From Thermodesulfovibrionales bacterium (GTDB lineage Bacteria; Nitrospirota; Thermodesulfovibrionia; Thermodesulfovibrionales; Dissulfurispiraceae): a stretch of 63,368 bases of DNA. Location of the stretch: positions 1-63,368 of the forward strand of contig JAOAGP010000120.1 of assembly GCA_026415695.1 (NCBI GenBank). The letters run 5' to 3'. The position numbers and the translations under genes were made by a program. Every line of letters starts with the position of its first letter. The stretch's first letter is position 1. The notes under the pieces were generated by a model that was given only the letters and a program-made list of their open reading frames with translations, was not told the origin of the DNA and ran no database searches. This document shows positions 34,412-44,323 of this stretch, piece by piece.

Positions 34412-36253
34412 ATGCTAAACAATAAACACATTACCATCATGATGTGTGGGGGGACGGGTTGCCTTGCATCTGGCAACATGAAGATCAAAGAGGCACTCAA
34501 AGACGAGATAGCCTCAAAGGGACTGGGTGATAGTATTAAGGTCAAGACCTCTACCTGTAATGGTTTTTGTCCACAGGGTCCGATAATGGTCATCCAACCA
34601 GACGGTGTGTTGTATCAGAAGGTTAGCATCAAGGACATCCCAACCATCGTTGACGAACACCTCTTAAAAGGCAACATCGTTGATAAACTCACATACAAAG
34701 AACCGATTAAGAAACAATCGGTTCCTTTCCTAAAAGATATTCCATTTTTTGCTCATCAGGTCTTAAGGGTGATGAAGAACAAGGCGATGTTAGACCCCGA
34801 AGATATAGATGACTACCTCTCAAAAGATGGATACAAGGCATTAAAAAAGGCAATCCTTGAGATGACCCCCCGTGAGATTATTGCTTTAGTAAAGGATTCT
34901 GGCTTAAGGGGGCGTGGTGGTGCCGGTATGCCTACTGGTTTAAAATGGGAGGTGTGTGCAATTCAGGACTCACAAGAAAAATACATCGTGTGTAACAGAA
35001 GCATCATAGAAGTAGAACCACATCTTGTAATTGAAGGGATGGTAATTGCCGCATTTGCAGTTGGTGCAAATCATGGTTACATCTACATGAGGTCGGGCTC
35101 ACCAAAACTCATTGAAAAGATGCAAAACGCATTGTTACAGGCAACACAACACGGTTTTTTAGGTGCAAACATCTTGGGCACGGGCTTTGGGCTTACACTT
35201 GAGATCTTTAAGAGCCCTGATGAGTTTGTCTCTGGAGAAGAAACATCTGCCCTGATGAGCATACAGGGCAAAAGAGGTATGCCCACACCAAAACCGCCTT
35301 ATCCTGCAGAGCAAGGTTTGTGGAATAAACCCACATTAGTAGACACAGTTGAGACATATGCAAACATCCCTCAGATAGTATTAAACGGGGCAAAGTGGTT
35401 TAGATCAGTGGGAACAGAGACGAATCCCGGCACAAAGATATTTGCCTTGAGTGGACCTTTATACACCACAGGTCTGATTGAGGTGCCATTAGGAACAACA
35501 TTAAGAACGATGCTAAACGACATTGCTGGGGGGATGATAAGAGGCAGACGGTTTAAGGCTGTGCAGGTGGGAGGCTCTACTGGTGGTTACATCCCTGAGC
35601 AACACCTCGACATACCTGTAACATACGAAGATATAGAGTCCCTTGATGCGATTATAGGTTCTGGCGGGATAGCAGTAATGAGTGATCTAAACTGTATCGT
35701 AAACAGTGCAAAGTTTACTATGGAGTTTGCTGTGGATGAATCATGTGGGAAATGCCCGCCATGTAGAATCGGCACCTCTGTGATACTTGACATACTCAAC
35801 CGTATTACACAAGGACAGGCATCGTTACAAGATATAGATACCCTGATGGATTTGGCACTTGATATCAAGGACGCATCACTCTGCGGATTAGGTAAAACCG
35901 CTGTTTTACCAGTGATCTCGGGTATCAGATTCTTCAGGCAAGAGTATGAAGAGCATGTAATAGAACACTACTGCAGGGCTGGTGCCTGTAGAGAATTAGT
36001 AACCTTTTACATTGACAAGGACAAATGTATCGGTTGTGGTGCTTGTTCAAGGATATGTCCTAAAAAGGCAATCTCTGGTGAGAAGAAAAAACCTCATTTG
36101 ATCGACCAGTCTCTGTGCATACAATGTCGTGCATGTTATGAGACATGCAAGTTTGACGCATTAAAGACCGGTCCTAAAGGTTTAAGGGATGAACTGATGA
36201 CACAAAATCAATCAGAAGAACTCATAACCGCAACACAAAAGGAGATTGATTAA
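34412..36253 (+). CDS. NuoF/HydB-like NADH-binding flavin Fe-S subunit
   Basis: A 613-residue fusion: N-terminal thioredoxin-like [2Fe-2S] domain (NuoE-like, CGGTGCLASG...TSTCNGFCP), NuoF-type FMN/NAD(H) domain (GLRGRGGAGMPTGLKW; GEETSALMSIQG), SLBB, N3-type [4Fe-4S] (ESCGKCPPCRIG, near residue 446) and a C-terminal double ferredoxin (CIGCGACSRICP, CIQCRACYETCK). This is the architecture of HydB in bifurcating hydrogenases and of soluble NAD-linked formate dehydrogenases. AAGGAGG precedes both ATG 34412 and an in-frame TTG 34409. It is cotranscribed with the NuoG-like gene two bases on. A ferredoxin/NAD(P) exchange with the formate dehydrogenase is inferred. Confidence 0.93.
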   Translation: MLNNKHITIMMCGGTGCLASGNMKIKEALKDEIASKGLGDSIKVKTSTCNGFCPQGPIMVIQPDGVLYQKVSIKDIPTIVDEHLLKGNIVDKLTYKEPIKKQSVPFLKDIPFFAHQVLRVMKNKAMLDPEDIDDYLSKDGYKALKKAILEMTPREIIALVKDSGLRGRGGAGMPTGLKWEVCAIQDSQEKYIVCNRSIIEVEPHLVIEGMVIAAFAVGANHGYIYMRSGSPKLIEKMQNALLQATQHGFLGANILGTGFGLTLEIFKSPDEFVSGEETSALMSIQGKRGMPTPKPPYPAEQGLWNKPTLVDTVETYANIPQIVLNGAKWFRSVGTETNPGTKIFALSGPLYTTGLIEVPLGTTLRTMLNDIAGGMIRGRRFKAVQVGGSTGGYIPEQHLDIPVTYEDIESLDAIIGSGGIAVMSDLNCIVNSAKFTMEFAVDESCGKCPPCRIGTSVILDILNRITQGQASLQDIDTLMDLALDIKDASLCGLGKTAVLPVISGIRFFRQEYEEHVIEHYCRAGACRELVTFYIDKDKCIGCGACSRICPKKAISGEKKKPHLIDQSLCIQCRACYETCKFDALKTGPKGLRDELMTQNQSEELITATQKEID

Positions 36254-36255
36254 CC

Positions 36256-38715
36256 ATGATACAACTAACTATTAACAACAAATCAATTCAGGCAGAAGAG
36301 ACCGACACAATCCTGATTGCTGCAGAAAAGGCAGGCTTCTACATTCCAAACCTATGTTTTGACAAGCGCATAAAACCTTTTGCATCCTGCCGCTTATGTT
36401 TAGTTGAGATACAAGGACATGAAAGGTTGTTTACCGCATGTTCTACGCCTGTAAAAGAAGGCATGATAGTATTTACGGATACACCAAGGGTAATGAAGGC
36501 AAGAAAGACCGTCCTTGAGCTACTCTTGATACATCATCCCCTCGATTGCCCTATATGTGATAAGGCTGGTGAGTGTGCGCTTCAGGATTTAACATTTAAA
36601 TACGGAGACCTTACCAATAGGTTTAAATCAGAAAGGATGGCAGAACCCGAAAGGCTTGATGCCCCGATTGTAGAACATAACCCTAATAGATGTATCCTGT
36701 GTGGTAAGTGCGTCAGAATCTGCTCTGAACATCAGGGAGTAGGTGCAATAAGTTTCATCAACAAAGGTATCAAAACCCGTATCGCACCTGCCTTTAATGA
36801 GCCCTTAAACTGTGAATTCTGTGGACAGTGTATTGACATCTGTCCTGTTGGTGCATTAGGAAGCAAACCATATAGACATTCATCAAGGGTTTGGTATATG
36901 GACGAGCAGGAGATAATCTGCCCGTTTTGTGGTTGTGGATGCACCACAAATATCAGCATCAGAGACGGTAAGGTAGTTAGGGCAAGGGGAAAACAGGGCG
37001 TTGGCATCAACAACGGAGACTTATGTGGAAAAGGGCGTTTTGGGTTTGACTTCATAAACTCCGAAAGTCGCCTAAAAACCCCTCTTATAAGAGATGGCAA
37101 TGAGTTTAAACCAGCAACATGGGATGAGGCTATAAAGATCGTTGCCACAAGATTGACAGAGATAAAAAATAAGTATGGTCCATTTAGTATTGGTGCGATA
37201 GGGTCTCAGCGTTGCACACTTGAGGACAACTTTATGTTTCAAAGACTGATGCGTGAGGTAATACGCACAGATAACATTGACTCTGTTGCAAGGTTTGGAT
37301 ACGCAAAGGCTCAAAACGCATTTGAATGGGCATTTGGACTTGAGTCCTTACCTATCAAATGGGATGCACCTCTAAAATCTGACTACATCCTCGTAATTGA
37401 ATCAGACATCACCTCAACACTACCTGTATGGGGATTAAACTTCCTGCTTGCTAAAAATCAAGGTTCAAGACTCGTGGTGGCAGACTCAAGGGTGACAAAA
37501 CTTGCAAGAAACAGCAATACATTCCTTAAGATAAATCCCTCAACGGGTCTCGCACTTTTAAGCGGTTTGGCATATGTGATATACCATGAAAGACTATTTA
37601 ATCCAGAAACTGCTAAAAAGGCACACAACCTTGATGCCTTTGTATCAAGTCTCAACGATTACACACCAGAAAAGGTAAGCGAGATTACAGGACTGACAGT
37701 CGATGAAATCGTTGATACTGCAAGACAGTATGCCTCTGCAAAAAAACGGATGATAGCCATCTCTTCGGGTTACGCTGAAAATACAAAAAGCCTATATACC
37801 TTCCTTGCAGCTGCAAATCTTGTGCTACTACTGGGCGATGAGCCAGAGACCCTGCAGGTGCCAGCAGAATTTTGTAATACACTTGGCATGTGGGATATAA
37901 CCATTAGACCACTTGTAAATGGTAAGGACTGTTATGACATGCTCTATACAGGAGATCCCCCAAAGGCGATGTATATATTGGGAGAAAATCCCCTTGTTAC
38001 ATTTCAGGATATAACCACAGCAGAAAATGCACTCAAGAAACTTGAGTTTTTAGTTGTCCAAGATATCTATCTTACAGACACTGCAAAATTAGCCCATGTA
38101 GTATTGCCTGCATGTAGTTGGGGCGAAAAAGAGGGGACATTTAAATCTGCAACCGGCATACACCAGAGGATAACAAAACTTACCGATGGACCAGGCATTT
38201 CAAAACCTGACTGGGAGATAATAAGAGACATTGCAAATGCAATGGGTGCCAAGTTTAATGTAAACACCATCCAAGATGTCCGTCGTCAGATGTATGAATA
38301 TTTTGATGATGTAGTTGACAAACAAATCCGAACAAGACTTTCATACAACCCTGCACCTTACAAACTTGTTGAAAAAACCTCTGAAGAGTATCCTCTATAC
38401 CTCATCACAGAGACAGCCCTTCAACACTCTGGAAGTTTATCAGTGCTTTCAAAGAACCTTGATTCTGTTGTCCCCGAATCATACATCCACATAAATACAG
38501 AAGATGGCAGGAAATACGGGATTAAGGATGAATCCTTTGTTAAGGTTACATCTAAAAAGGGAACGGTGTATCTCAAGGCTGTGCTAACGGATGATGTAGA
38601 TGAGGGGGTGGTCTTTGCCCATACACATTTTTCATATGGAAAGGTCAATAAACTCACATATCCTTCGGTTGTAACAATGGTGCCTTTAGTGCCTGTAAAG
38701 ATTGAACCTGCTTAA
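36256..38715 (+). CDS. NuoG-like molybdopterin-fold Fe-S subunit without catalytic Cys/Sec
   Basis: An 819-residue protein with [2Fe-2S] ferredoxin (about 1-75: CFDKRIKPFASCRLC), His-Cys cluster (HHPLDCPICDKAGEC), double [4Fe-4S] (CILCGKCVRIC, CEFCGQCIDIC) and a molybdopterin oxidoreductase domain opening with CPFCGCGC near residue 221. In formate dehydrogenases the active Sec/Cys is followed by His; here the matching segment reads R346-F-G348-Y349 (VARFGYAKAQ), so catalytic Sec/Cys and His are gone. It therefore resembles NuoG or an electron-relay subunit rather than a formate dehydrogenase. The homologue at 40246-42957 keeps Sec-His at this place. Confidence 0.9.
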   Translation: MIQLTINNKSIQAEETDTILIAAEKAGFYIPNLCFDKRIKPFASCRLCLVEIQGHERLFTACSTPVKEGMIVFTDTPRVMKARKTVLELLLIHHPLDCPICDKAGECALQDLTFKYGDLTNRFKSERMAEPERLDAPIVEHNPNRCILCGKCVRICSEHQGVGAISFINKGIKTRIAPAFNEPLNCEFCGQCIDICPVGALGSKPYRHSSRVWYMDEQEIICPFCGCGCTTNISIRDGKVVRARGKQGVGINNGDLCGKGRFGFDFINSESRLKTPLIRDGNEFKPATWDEAIKIVATRLTEIKNKYGPFSIGAIGSQRCTLEDNFMFQRLMREVIRTDNIDSVARFGYAKAQNAFEWAFGLESLPIKWDAPLKSDYILVIESDITSTLPVWGLNFLLAKNQGSRLVVADSRVTKLARNSNTFLKINPSTGLALLSGLAYVIYHERLFNPETAKKAHNLDAFVSSLNDYTPEKVSEITGLTVDEIVDTARQYASAKKRMIAISSGYAENTKSLYTFLAAANLVLLLGDEPETLQVPAEFCNTLGMWDITIRPLVNGKDCYDMLYTGDPPKAMYILGENPLVTFQDITTAENALKKLEFLVVQDIYLTDTAKLAHVVLPACSWGEKEGTFKSATGIHQRITKLTDGPGISKPDWEIIRDIANAMGAKFNVNTIQDVRRQMYEYFDDVVDKQIRTRLSYNPAPYKLVEKTSEEYPLYLITETALQHSGSLSVLSKNLDSVVPESYIHINTEDGRKYGIKDESFVKVTSKKGTVYLKAVLTDDVDEGVVFAHTHFSYGKVNKLTYPSVVTMVPLVPVKIEPA

Positions 38716-39001
38716 AAAAGGAATTAGATAAAGGGTTCAAAAGATGAACCACAGAGACATGGAAAAAACTAACTCCCCCGTGTCCCCTCTTATCTCAAGA
38801 GGGATTACCTTTCATCTACACCCTTTCAAAAAGGCTAATTATCAGAGTAGCAACTCCGCCAGAGATATAAGGACGAGATTTTTTATTAGTTTTAGCGTGA
38901 GAGGACAAAAAAGATAAAACAAGGTGAAAACCACCATAAATGGCAAAAAATAGGTTTTTTGTCTATACTAATGATGAGATTAAAAAATAAGGAGGGAAAG
39001 A
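38716..39001. repeat. Intergenic region with degenerate REP-like sequence
   Basis: The 286 bases hold no convincing open frame. A C-rich stretch with a short palindrome CCCTCTT-ATCTC-AAGAGGG (38785-38803), followed by CTTTCATCTACACCCTTTCAAAAAGG-type wording without coding sense, looks like debris of a dispersed repeat. GAACCACAGAGACATGG just before is similar to another common bacterial intergenic repeat. No second copy is in the window, so the repeat nature is unproven. Confidence 0.3.
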
Positions 39002-39394
39002 TTGAAGGTTGAAGACATAATGAATAAAAACATTGTCGCTATGAGTGCAAATAGCAAGATTGCAGACATCATGAAGCAGATGGCTATACATCAGATTCGT
39101 TCGGTGTTGATAACCCCTAAAGACAACACAGACAGTTTTGGTGTTGTATCTGTGAGGGATATAGTCTTTAAGGTTTTGGCAAAAGGACTTGACCCTAAAA
39201 CCGTTGAGGCATCAGAGATAGTCACAAAACCTGTTATCTGCATAAAGAAGGATATGCCTATAAATCACCTCCTGTCTATGATGAAGAGTTACAACATAGC
39301 GAGGGTTTTTGTTGCTGAAGAAGGGACGATAGTAGGCATAGTCGCACTGATGGACTTCGTCAGAGGATATCTAAAGAAAGATAAAGAGGCTTAA
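39002..39394 (+). CDS. Tandem CBS-domain protein
   Basis: A 130-residue protein made of two CBS motifs (MKVEDIMNKNIVAMSANSKI; EIVTKPVICIKKDMPINHLL) that usually bind AMP, ATP or SAM to sense energy state. There is no attached catalytic domain. The start is TTG at 39002, with AAGGAGGG a few bases before it. It converges with the small protein gene two bases away. Confidence 0.9.
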   Translation: MKVEDIMNKNIVAMSANSKIADIMKQMAIHQIRSVLITPKDNTDSFGVVSVRDIVFKVLAKGLDPKTVEASEIVTKPVICIKKDMPINHLLSMMKSYNIARVFVAEEGTIVGIVALMDFVRGYLKKDKEA

Positions 39395-39395
39395 C

Positions 39396-39608
39396 CTAAT
39401 TCGCCGTAATCTGTTGATTTACATCATTCTTTACAGGGATATAGTCTATTATCATCACCTGTCCACTTGAAAAACTAAGCGGTTTCTTTTGTTGTTGCAA
39501 ACTATCCTTATCTTTCTTGCCAATCTCTTTTACTACCTCTTTAACTACCTCCTTAACTAAAACCTCCGCAAAGTTACTTACTAAATAACCACCTATTACT
39601 CCCCACAT
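39396..39608 (-). CDS. Small 70-residue protein of unknown function
   Basis: I do not recognise this protein. It opens with a hydrophobic stretch (GVIGGYLVSNFAEVLV), then an amphipathic lysine/glutamate helix KEVVKEVVKEIGKKDKD, then a polar tail. A very strong ribosome site (AAAGGAGGTC, six bases before ATG) supports expression. It lies between the CBS and ACT genes and may be a membrane- or protein-associating partner. Confidence 0.6.
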   Translation of the reverse strand: MWGVIGGYLVSNFAEVLVKEVVKEVVKEIGKKDKDSLQQQKKPLSFSSGQVMIIDYIPVKNDVNQQITAN

Positions 39609-39641
39609 ATCTGACCTCCTTTAGTCATTATCTTTAGAAGG

Positions 39642-40112
39642 CTATTTCTTTTTTGCAGGTTTCTTAGTAGTAGCGGCTGGCTTCTTTTCCTTTGTAATAG
39701 TCTTTTTTACTGGTTTTGTTGATAGGGTTTTCACAGCCTTTTTATTATCAGCAGTCTTAAGTATACACACAGAAGACTTTGGGCTCCCAGTTGTGCCATA
39801 AATGTAATTTATGTTTATACCAGCGTTACCAAGAGAACCTGTGAGTGTCTTGAGTTCACCTACCTTATTTGGCATCTGAACCTCAATAACCTGCTCCTCT
39901 TTTAGTTCAGCGCCCATCTTTTGTAGTATCTTTTTTGCCTTGGGCATCTGATCACAGATGAGCATAAACTCTGCACTGTCACCCATCTCATAACCAGCAA
40001 ATGCCGAGATATTGATGTTTGCATCTGCTAATGTGGTGGTAATCTCTCCTGCAAGCCCTGTCCTATTAGGCAAAGAAAAAACAAATTGTTTTACAACCTT
40101 TGCATCTGGCAT
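39642..40112 (-). CDS. Tandem ACT-domain protein with Lys-rich tail
   Basis: 156 residues with two ACT domains (VKQFVFSLPNRTGLAGEI; VIEVQMPNKVGELKTLTG) that typically bind amino acids, and a C-terminal low-complexity tail PVKKTITKEKKPAATT ending KKPAKKK. The frame extends to 40175, but ATG 40112 has AAGGAGGT nine bases upstream and begins right at the first ACT domain. Related tandem ACT proteins accompany paaK at 51327 and 53081. The tail resembles the 27-residue basic protein at 19215. Confidence 0.88.
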   Translation of the reverse strand: MPDAKVVKQFVFSLPNRTGLAGEITTTLADANINISAFAGYEMGDSAEFMLICDQMPKAKKILQKMGAELKEEQVIEVQMPNKVGELKTLTGSLGNAGININYIYGTTGSPKSSVCILKTADNKKAVKTLSTKPVKKTITKEKKPAATTKKPAKKK

Positions 40113-40245
40113 CTTAAAATACCTCCTTGGTAGTTTTGTAGGTAAATCATAGTGAATATGTAAACAATAAGTCAATAATAAATCGTAGCAATTTCACCTC
40201 TGATGTAGTAAAAAGGCAATCTATAAACAAGTTGTTAGAAACACC

Positions 40246-42957
40246 CTACAGTCGCTCTATTTTTACCCTGCATGCCTTAAATTGAGGGGTCTTGGTTTTA
40301 TTATCAAATCCATCTGCTGTGAGTTTGTTTACTGGGGATGTGCTATAGTGTATTGGGATAAACAAAACCCCCTTTGATACCCTTTCTGTTATCTTTGCTT
40401 GCAAAATTACCGTTGCATTTGCTGAAGATATCTTTACCATATCTCCATCTGATAACCCGATTTCAATTGCATCGTGAGGGTTTATCTCAACATAGGGATT
40501 GCCAGTAATCGATTTAATCTCATTGACCTTTGATGTCATAGAGCCGTAGTGGTAGTTAAAAAGATCTCTACCAGTGGTAAGTATGTAAGGATAATCAATA
40601 GAGGAGGGTTTTGAGGGTCTTTCATATTCTGTGATAGTAAATCTTAGTCTGCCTTTTGGAAAACCATCCTTATAAAGATATTGAGTGCCTGCATGATTGT
40701 AATCAGGACATGGCCATTGAATGCCACCAAGATTTAGTTTCTCATAATCTATACCTGCGATCGCCTGCCACACAGATTTGTATTCCTCAAAGACATCCCG
40801 AGCAGTTTTATATGGCATAGGATATCCCATTGCCTCTGAAAGACTTATGATGATATCCAAATCTGTTTTAGCATGAAACGGCGGGTCAATCGCCTTTCTA
40901 ACCCTTTGAATCCTTCTTTCAGTATTTGTAAAAGTGCCATCCTTTTCAGCAAAACAGGCAGACGGCAGTATTACATCAGCAAATCTTGCGGTTTCTGTCA
41001 TAAAGATATCCTGAACAATCAAAAGATCCAAGTGTTTGATTGCAGACAAAAAGTGGTCTTGATTGGGTTCTGAAAGGGCAGGGTTCTCACCCATTATGTA
41101 TAAAGCCTTTACTTTTCCATCAAAGATGGCGTTTGGGATCTCGGTGGATTTTATACCAACCCTATCGGATAACCTTACTGACCATCTTGACTCAAACCTT
41201 TTTCTTGCCTTGCTATCAACAACTCTTTGATAGCCGGGATACATATCTGGTAAGCAACCACAATCACTTGCACCTTGAACATTGTTTTGTCCTCGTAATG
41301 GATTTATCCCTGTTGCATATCTACCAATATTTCCAGTAAGAAGGACAAGGTTTGCAATACTACAGACATTGTCGGTGCCAGTGCTGTGTTGGGTGATACC
41401 CATTGTGTAAAAGATGCCAGCCCTTCTTGAACCTCCATATATCCTCGCTGCCTTTATGATTAATTCTTTGTCAACACCTGTTATGTCCTGTGCATATCGT
41501 GGTGTGTACTGTTCAATAGTCCTTACCCACTCATCAAAACCCTCTGTATAAGCAGTTATGAATTCCTTGTTATGCAAGCCCTCCTTGATGATAACATGGG
41601 CAATGGCATTTAACAGGGCTATGTCTGTGCCCGGTTTGAGGTTCAAGAAAACATCTGCAAATCTCACCATATAAACCTTGCGAGGATCGGCAACTATTAT
41701 CTTTGCCCCTTTTCTGTGAGCCATGATCATCCTATTTGCAACCACAGGGTGTGTTTCCTTTGTGTTAGAGCCTATGATAAAGATGACTTCCATATCCTCA
41801 ATCTCTCCTATGGAATTTGTCATCGCCCCAGAGCCAAACACATTCGCCAGACCGGCTACACTCGGAGCATGTCAGAGTCTTGCACAATGGTCAACATTGT
41901 TTGTCCCTACTACTGCCCTCATGAATTTCTGAAAGAGGTAGTTTTCTTCATTAGTGCATCGTGCAGATGACAAACCACATATTGCATCAGGACCATGCTT
42001 GTCTTTTATTGCCTTTAGATTGCTTATGATATAGTCAATAGCCTCCTGCCAAGATGCCTCCTTAAAGGATATTTTTATATTCCCATTACCAAAATCATCA
42101 TTTTTTTTATCAACAACCCTGATAAGAGGGATCTTGAGTCTTTCAGGACTCCTTATGAATGTATATCCAAAGCGACCCTTTATACATAGAAGCCCTTGAT
42201 TGTGCGACTTTGGGCTTGATGTAACCCTAATCACATCTTCATCCTTTACATGAAGTGTTATTTGACAACCAACCCCACAATAAGGGCACACAGTATCAAC
42301 CGTCTTTGTATCTTTAGTCCTGCCTTTTGATGACCATTGCTTACCTGTTAATGCCCCTGTTGGACACACCGATACACACTGTCCGCAGAATTCACAATCT
42401 AAATCCATGTCATATGCCGTTGATACCTTTGTATCAAATCCCCTCTTTGTGTAGTCTATGGCATGCACACCCTGTATCTCATCACAAATCCTTACACACC
42501 GCCCACACAAGATACATTTCTGCATATCCCTGCTGATAAATGGATTTTTATCATTGTCTTCATACATCCTTCTCTTGCCATCAAACCTATTTTCCCTAAT
42601 ACCATAAAAATACGCCAATTCTTGTAGAGTACAATCACCTGATGCCTCACACAAGAGACAGTCTTGTGGATGGTCTGAAAGGAGCAGTTCTACAATGGTC
42701 TTGCGGAGTTGTTCAAGGATAGGAGTTGATGTTATAACCTCCATGCCATCTGACACAGGTGTTGTGCATGCAGTAATAGGTCTTGCAATCCCTTTAATCT
42801 CCACCACACATAACCTGCACCCACCATAAGGAGACAATAAAGGATGATTACAGAGTGTTGGTATAGGTATCTTTAACTGTCTTGCGGCATCTAATACTGT
42901 AAAATCAGATGGGACTTCGGTTTCTATGCCATTAATCTTTATCCTTATTAGAGACAT
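40246..42957 (-). CDS. fdhA: Selenocysteine formate dehydrogenase alpha subunit, NuoG-type N terminus (UGA read-through)
   Basis: Two open frames separated by an in-frame UGA (41872-41874) form one gene of 904 codons. The junction reads VDHCARL-U-HAPSVAG, the classic formate-dehydrogenase selenocysteine site; the UGA is Sec362 with His363 next. The N terminus has [2Fe-2S] (LCNHPLLSPYGGCRLC), His-Cys cluster (DHPQDCLLCEASGDC), double [4Fe-4S] (CILCGRCVRIC, CEFCGQCVSVC) and CPYCGVGC before the molybdopterin domain; C-terminal molybdopterin motifs end at IERL. No signal peptide: cytoplasmic. The gene follows the NtrC-type regulator by four bases. It oxidises formate (or reduces CO2), probably with the NuoF-like protein for NAD(P)H. 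Confidence 0.93.
41846..41874 (-). promoter_or_regulatory. Selenocysteine UGA with SECIS-like hairpin (fdhA)
   Basis: Reading the minus strand, UGA (41874-41872) is followed 15 bases later by GCC-GGUCU-GGC (41856-41846). A GGUCU apical loop is the loop of the E. coli fdhF SECIS recognised by SelB. A weaker lower helix (CCGAG with UUUGG) flanks it. Confidence 0.75.
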
Positions 42958-42961
42958 ACGG

Positions 42962-44323
42962 TCATTCAGGTCTTTGTTGCTTCTTGAGTAATCCCCATTT
43001 CTTTCTTTTCTCCCACAGGGATTTCCTCGTTATCCCTAACATATCTGCTAATTGCTGTTCAGAATACAGATTTTCATACTTTAGGATGAATGATTTTGTG
43101 TAGTCTCGTATAGACATCTTTTCATCTATCGCCCTATTAAGAAATGGGCTATCGTCATTAAGGGTATCTGGCAAGTCATCTGCTGTAATAATGTTACCAT
43201 TTGATAGCAGCACCGCCCTTTCAACAACATTTTGAAGTTCTCTAATATTGCCTGGCCACTTATAATCTATGAGCCTTTGCATTGCATCATTTGATATCTC
43301 TTTAACAGGGATACCTGCCTCATTGCAAAACCTCTTTGTGAAATATCTGACGATAAGTGGTATATCCTCTTTTCTCTCCCTTAAGGGCGGAAGTTTTATC
43401 TGTATAACATTGATGCGGTAATAGAGATCTTCTCTAAACCTGTTTTCTATGACCTCTTTTGCTAAATCTTTATTTGTTGCACATACAAAACGAAGGTTTA
43501 TCTTTTGTGATTGGTTCCCCCCTACAGGTCTTATTTCATGATCCTCCAATACTCTTAATATCTTTGCCTGAAGACGAAGGCTTAGATCTGCTATCTCATC
43601 AAGGAAGACCGTACCACCATGAGCCTCTTCTAAAAGCCCCTTTTTTGATATCACCGCACCTGTGAATGCACCTTTTACATAACCAAAGAGTTCGGATTCA
43701 AGGAGATTTTCCGGTATTGCGCTACAATTTATAGGAATAAACGGCATATCTGCCCTAACACTATTGTAATGTATCGCCCTTGCTATTAACTCCTTGCCAG
43801 TGCCCGTTTCACCTACAACGAGGATGTTACTCCTTGCATTTGCGATCTTTTGAACCTGCGAGATAATCCTTTTTATCTCATTTGAGTTGCCTACAATGTT
43901 GCTAAAATCGTATCTATCAGAGAATTCATCGCTATAAAATGATGAGATTCTATTTAAATAACAGGTATCAAATGCTTTTTTGATAATCTTTATAAGTTCT
44001 TCGTATAGGATTGGTTTAGTAATATAATCAAATGCACCTGCCCTCAATGCCTCAACTGATGTCTCTAAAGATGGATAAGAGGTCATTACAATTACAATGG
44101 TCTTCTTGCTAATCTCTTTTACCCTATTGAGTAGTTCTATGCCATCTATACCCGGCAATGCAATGTCTGTGATTACTAAATCATATGGACTATTGCCTAA
44201 AAGCCTCAATGCTTCCTCAGCAGATCTCACACAATCTACAGAATGTCCTTCATTGCGGATCACCTTTTTTAGTAAGTCAGAGGTCTCTTCTTCGTATTCA
44301 ACTAACAAAATCTTGCCTTGCAT
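42962..44323 (-). CDS. NtrC-type sigma-54-dependent response regulator
   Basis: 453 residues: receiver domain (phospho-aspartate in DLVITDIALPG), sigma-54 AAA+ domain (GETGTGKELIARAIH; the GAFTGA loop in YVKGAFTGA; GGTVFLDEI), and a Fis-type HTH (EQQLADMLGITRKSLWEKRKKW). It activates RpoN promoters and is transcribed just before fdhA, and divergent from the exported formate dehydrogenase, so both are candidate targets. No kinase is adjacent. I found no GG-N10-GC sigma-54 element in the 300-base divergent gap, so its targets may lie elsewhere. Confidence 0.93.
   Translation of the reverse strand: MQGKILLVEYEEETSDLLKKVIRNEGHSVDCVRSAEEALRLLGNSPYDLVITDIALPGIDGIELLNRVKEISKKTIVIVMTSYPSLETSVEALRAGAFDYITKPILYEELIKIIKKAFDTCYLNRISSFYSDEFSDRYDFSNIVGNSNEIKRIISQVQKIANARSNILVVGETGTGKELIARAIHYNSVRADMPFIPINCSAIPENLLESELFGYVKGAFTGAVISKKGLLEEAHGGTVFLDEIADLSLRLQAKILRVLEDHEIRPVGGNQSQKINLRFVCATNKDLAKEVIENRFREDLYYRINVIQIKLPPLRERKEDIPLIVRYFTKRFCNEAGIPVKEISNDAMQRLIDYKWPGNIRELQNVVERAVLLSNGNIITADDLPDTLNDDSPFLNRAIDEKMSIRDYTKSFILKYENLYSEQQLADMLGITRKSLWEKRKKWGLLKKQQRPE

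Noticed and set aside
36256-38715. A third formate dehydrogenase
   Set aside because: The Sec/Cys and His positions are Gly and Tyr, so no formate chemistry is expected.
41872-42957. fdhA as a pseudogene or frameshift
   Set aside because: The break is a lone UGA in the same frame, at the known Sec position with HAPS following, and a GGUCU hairpin is present.
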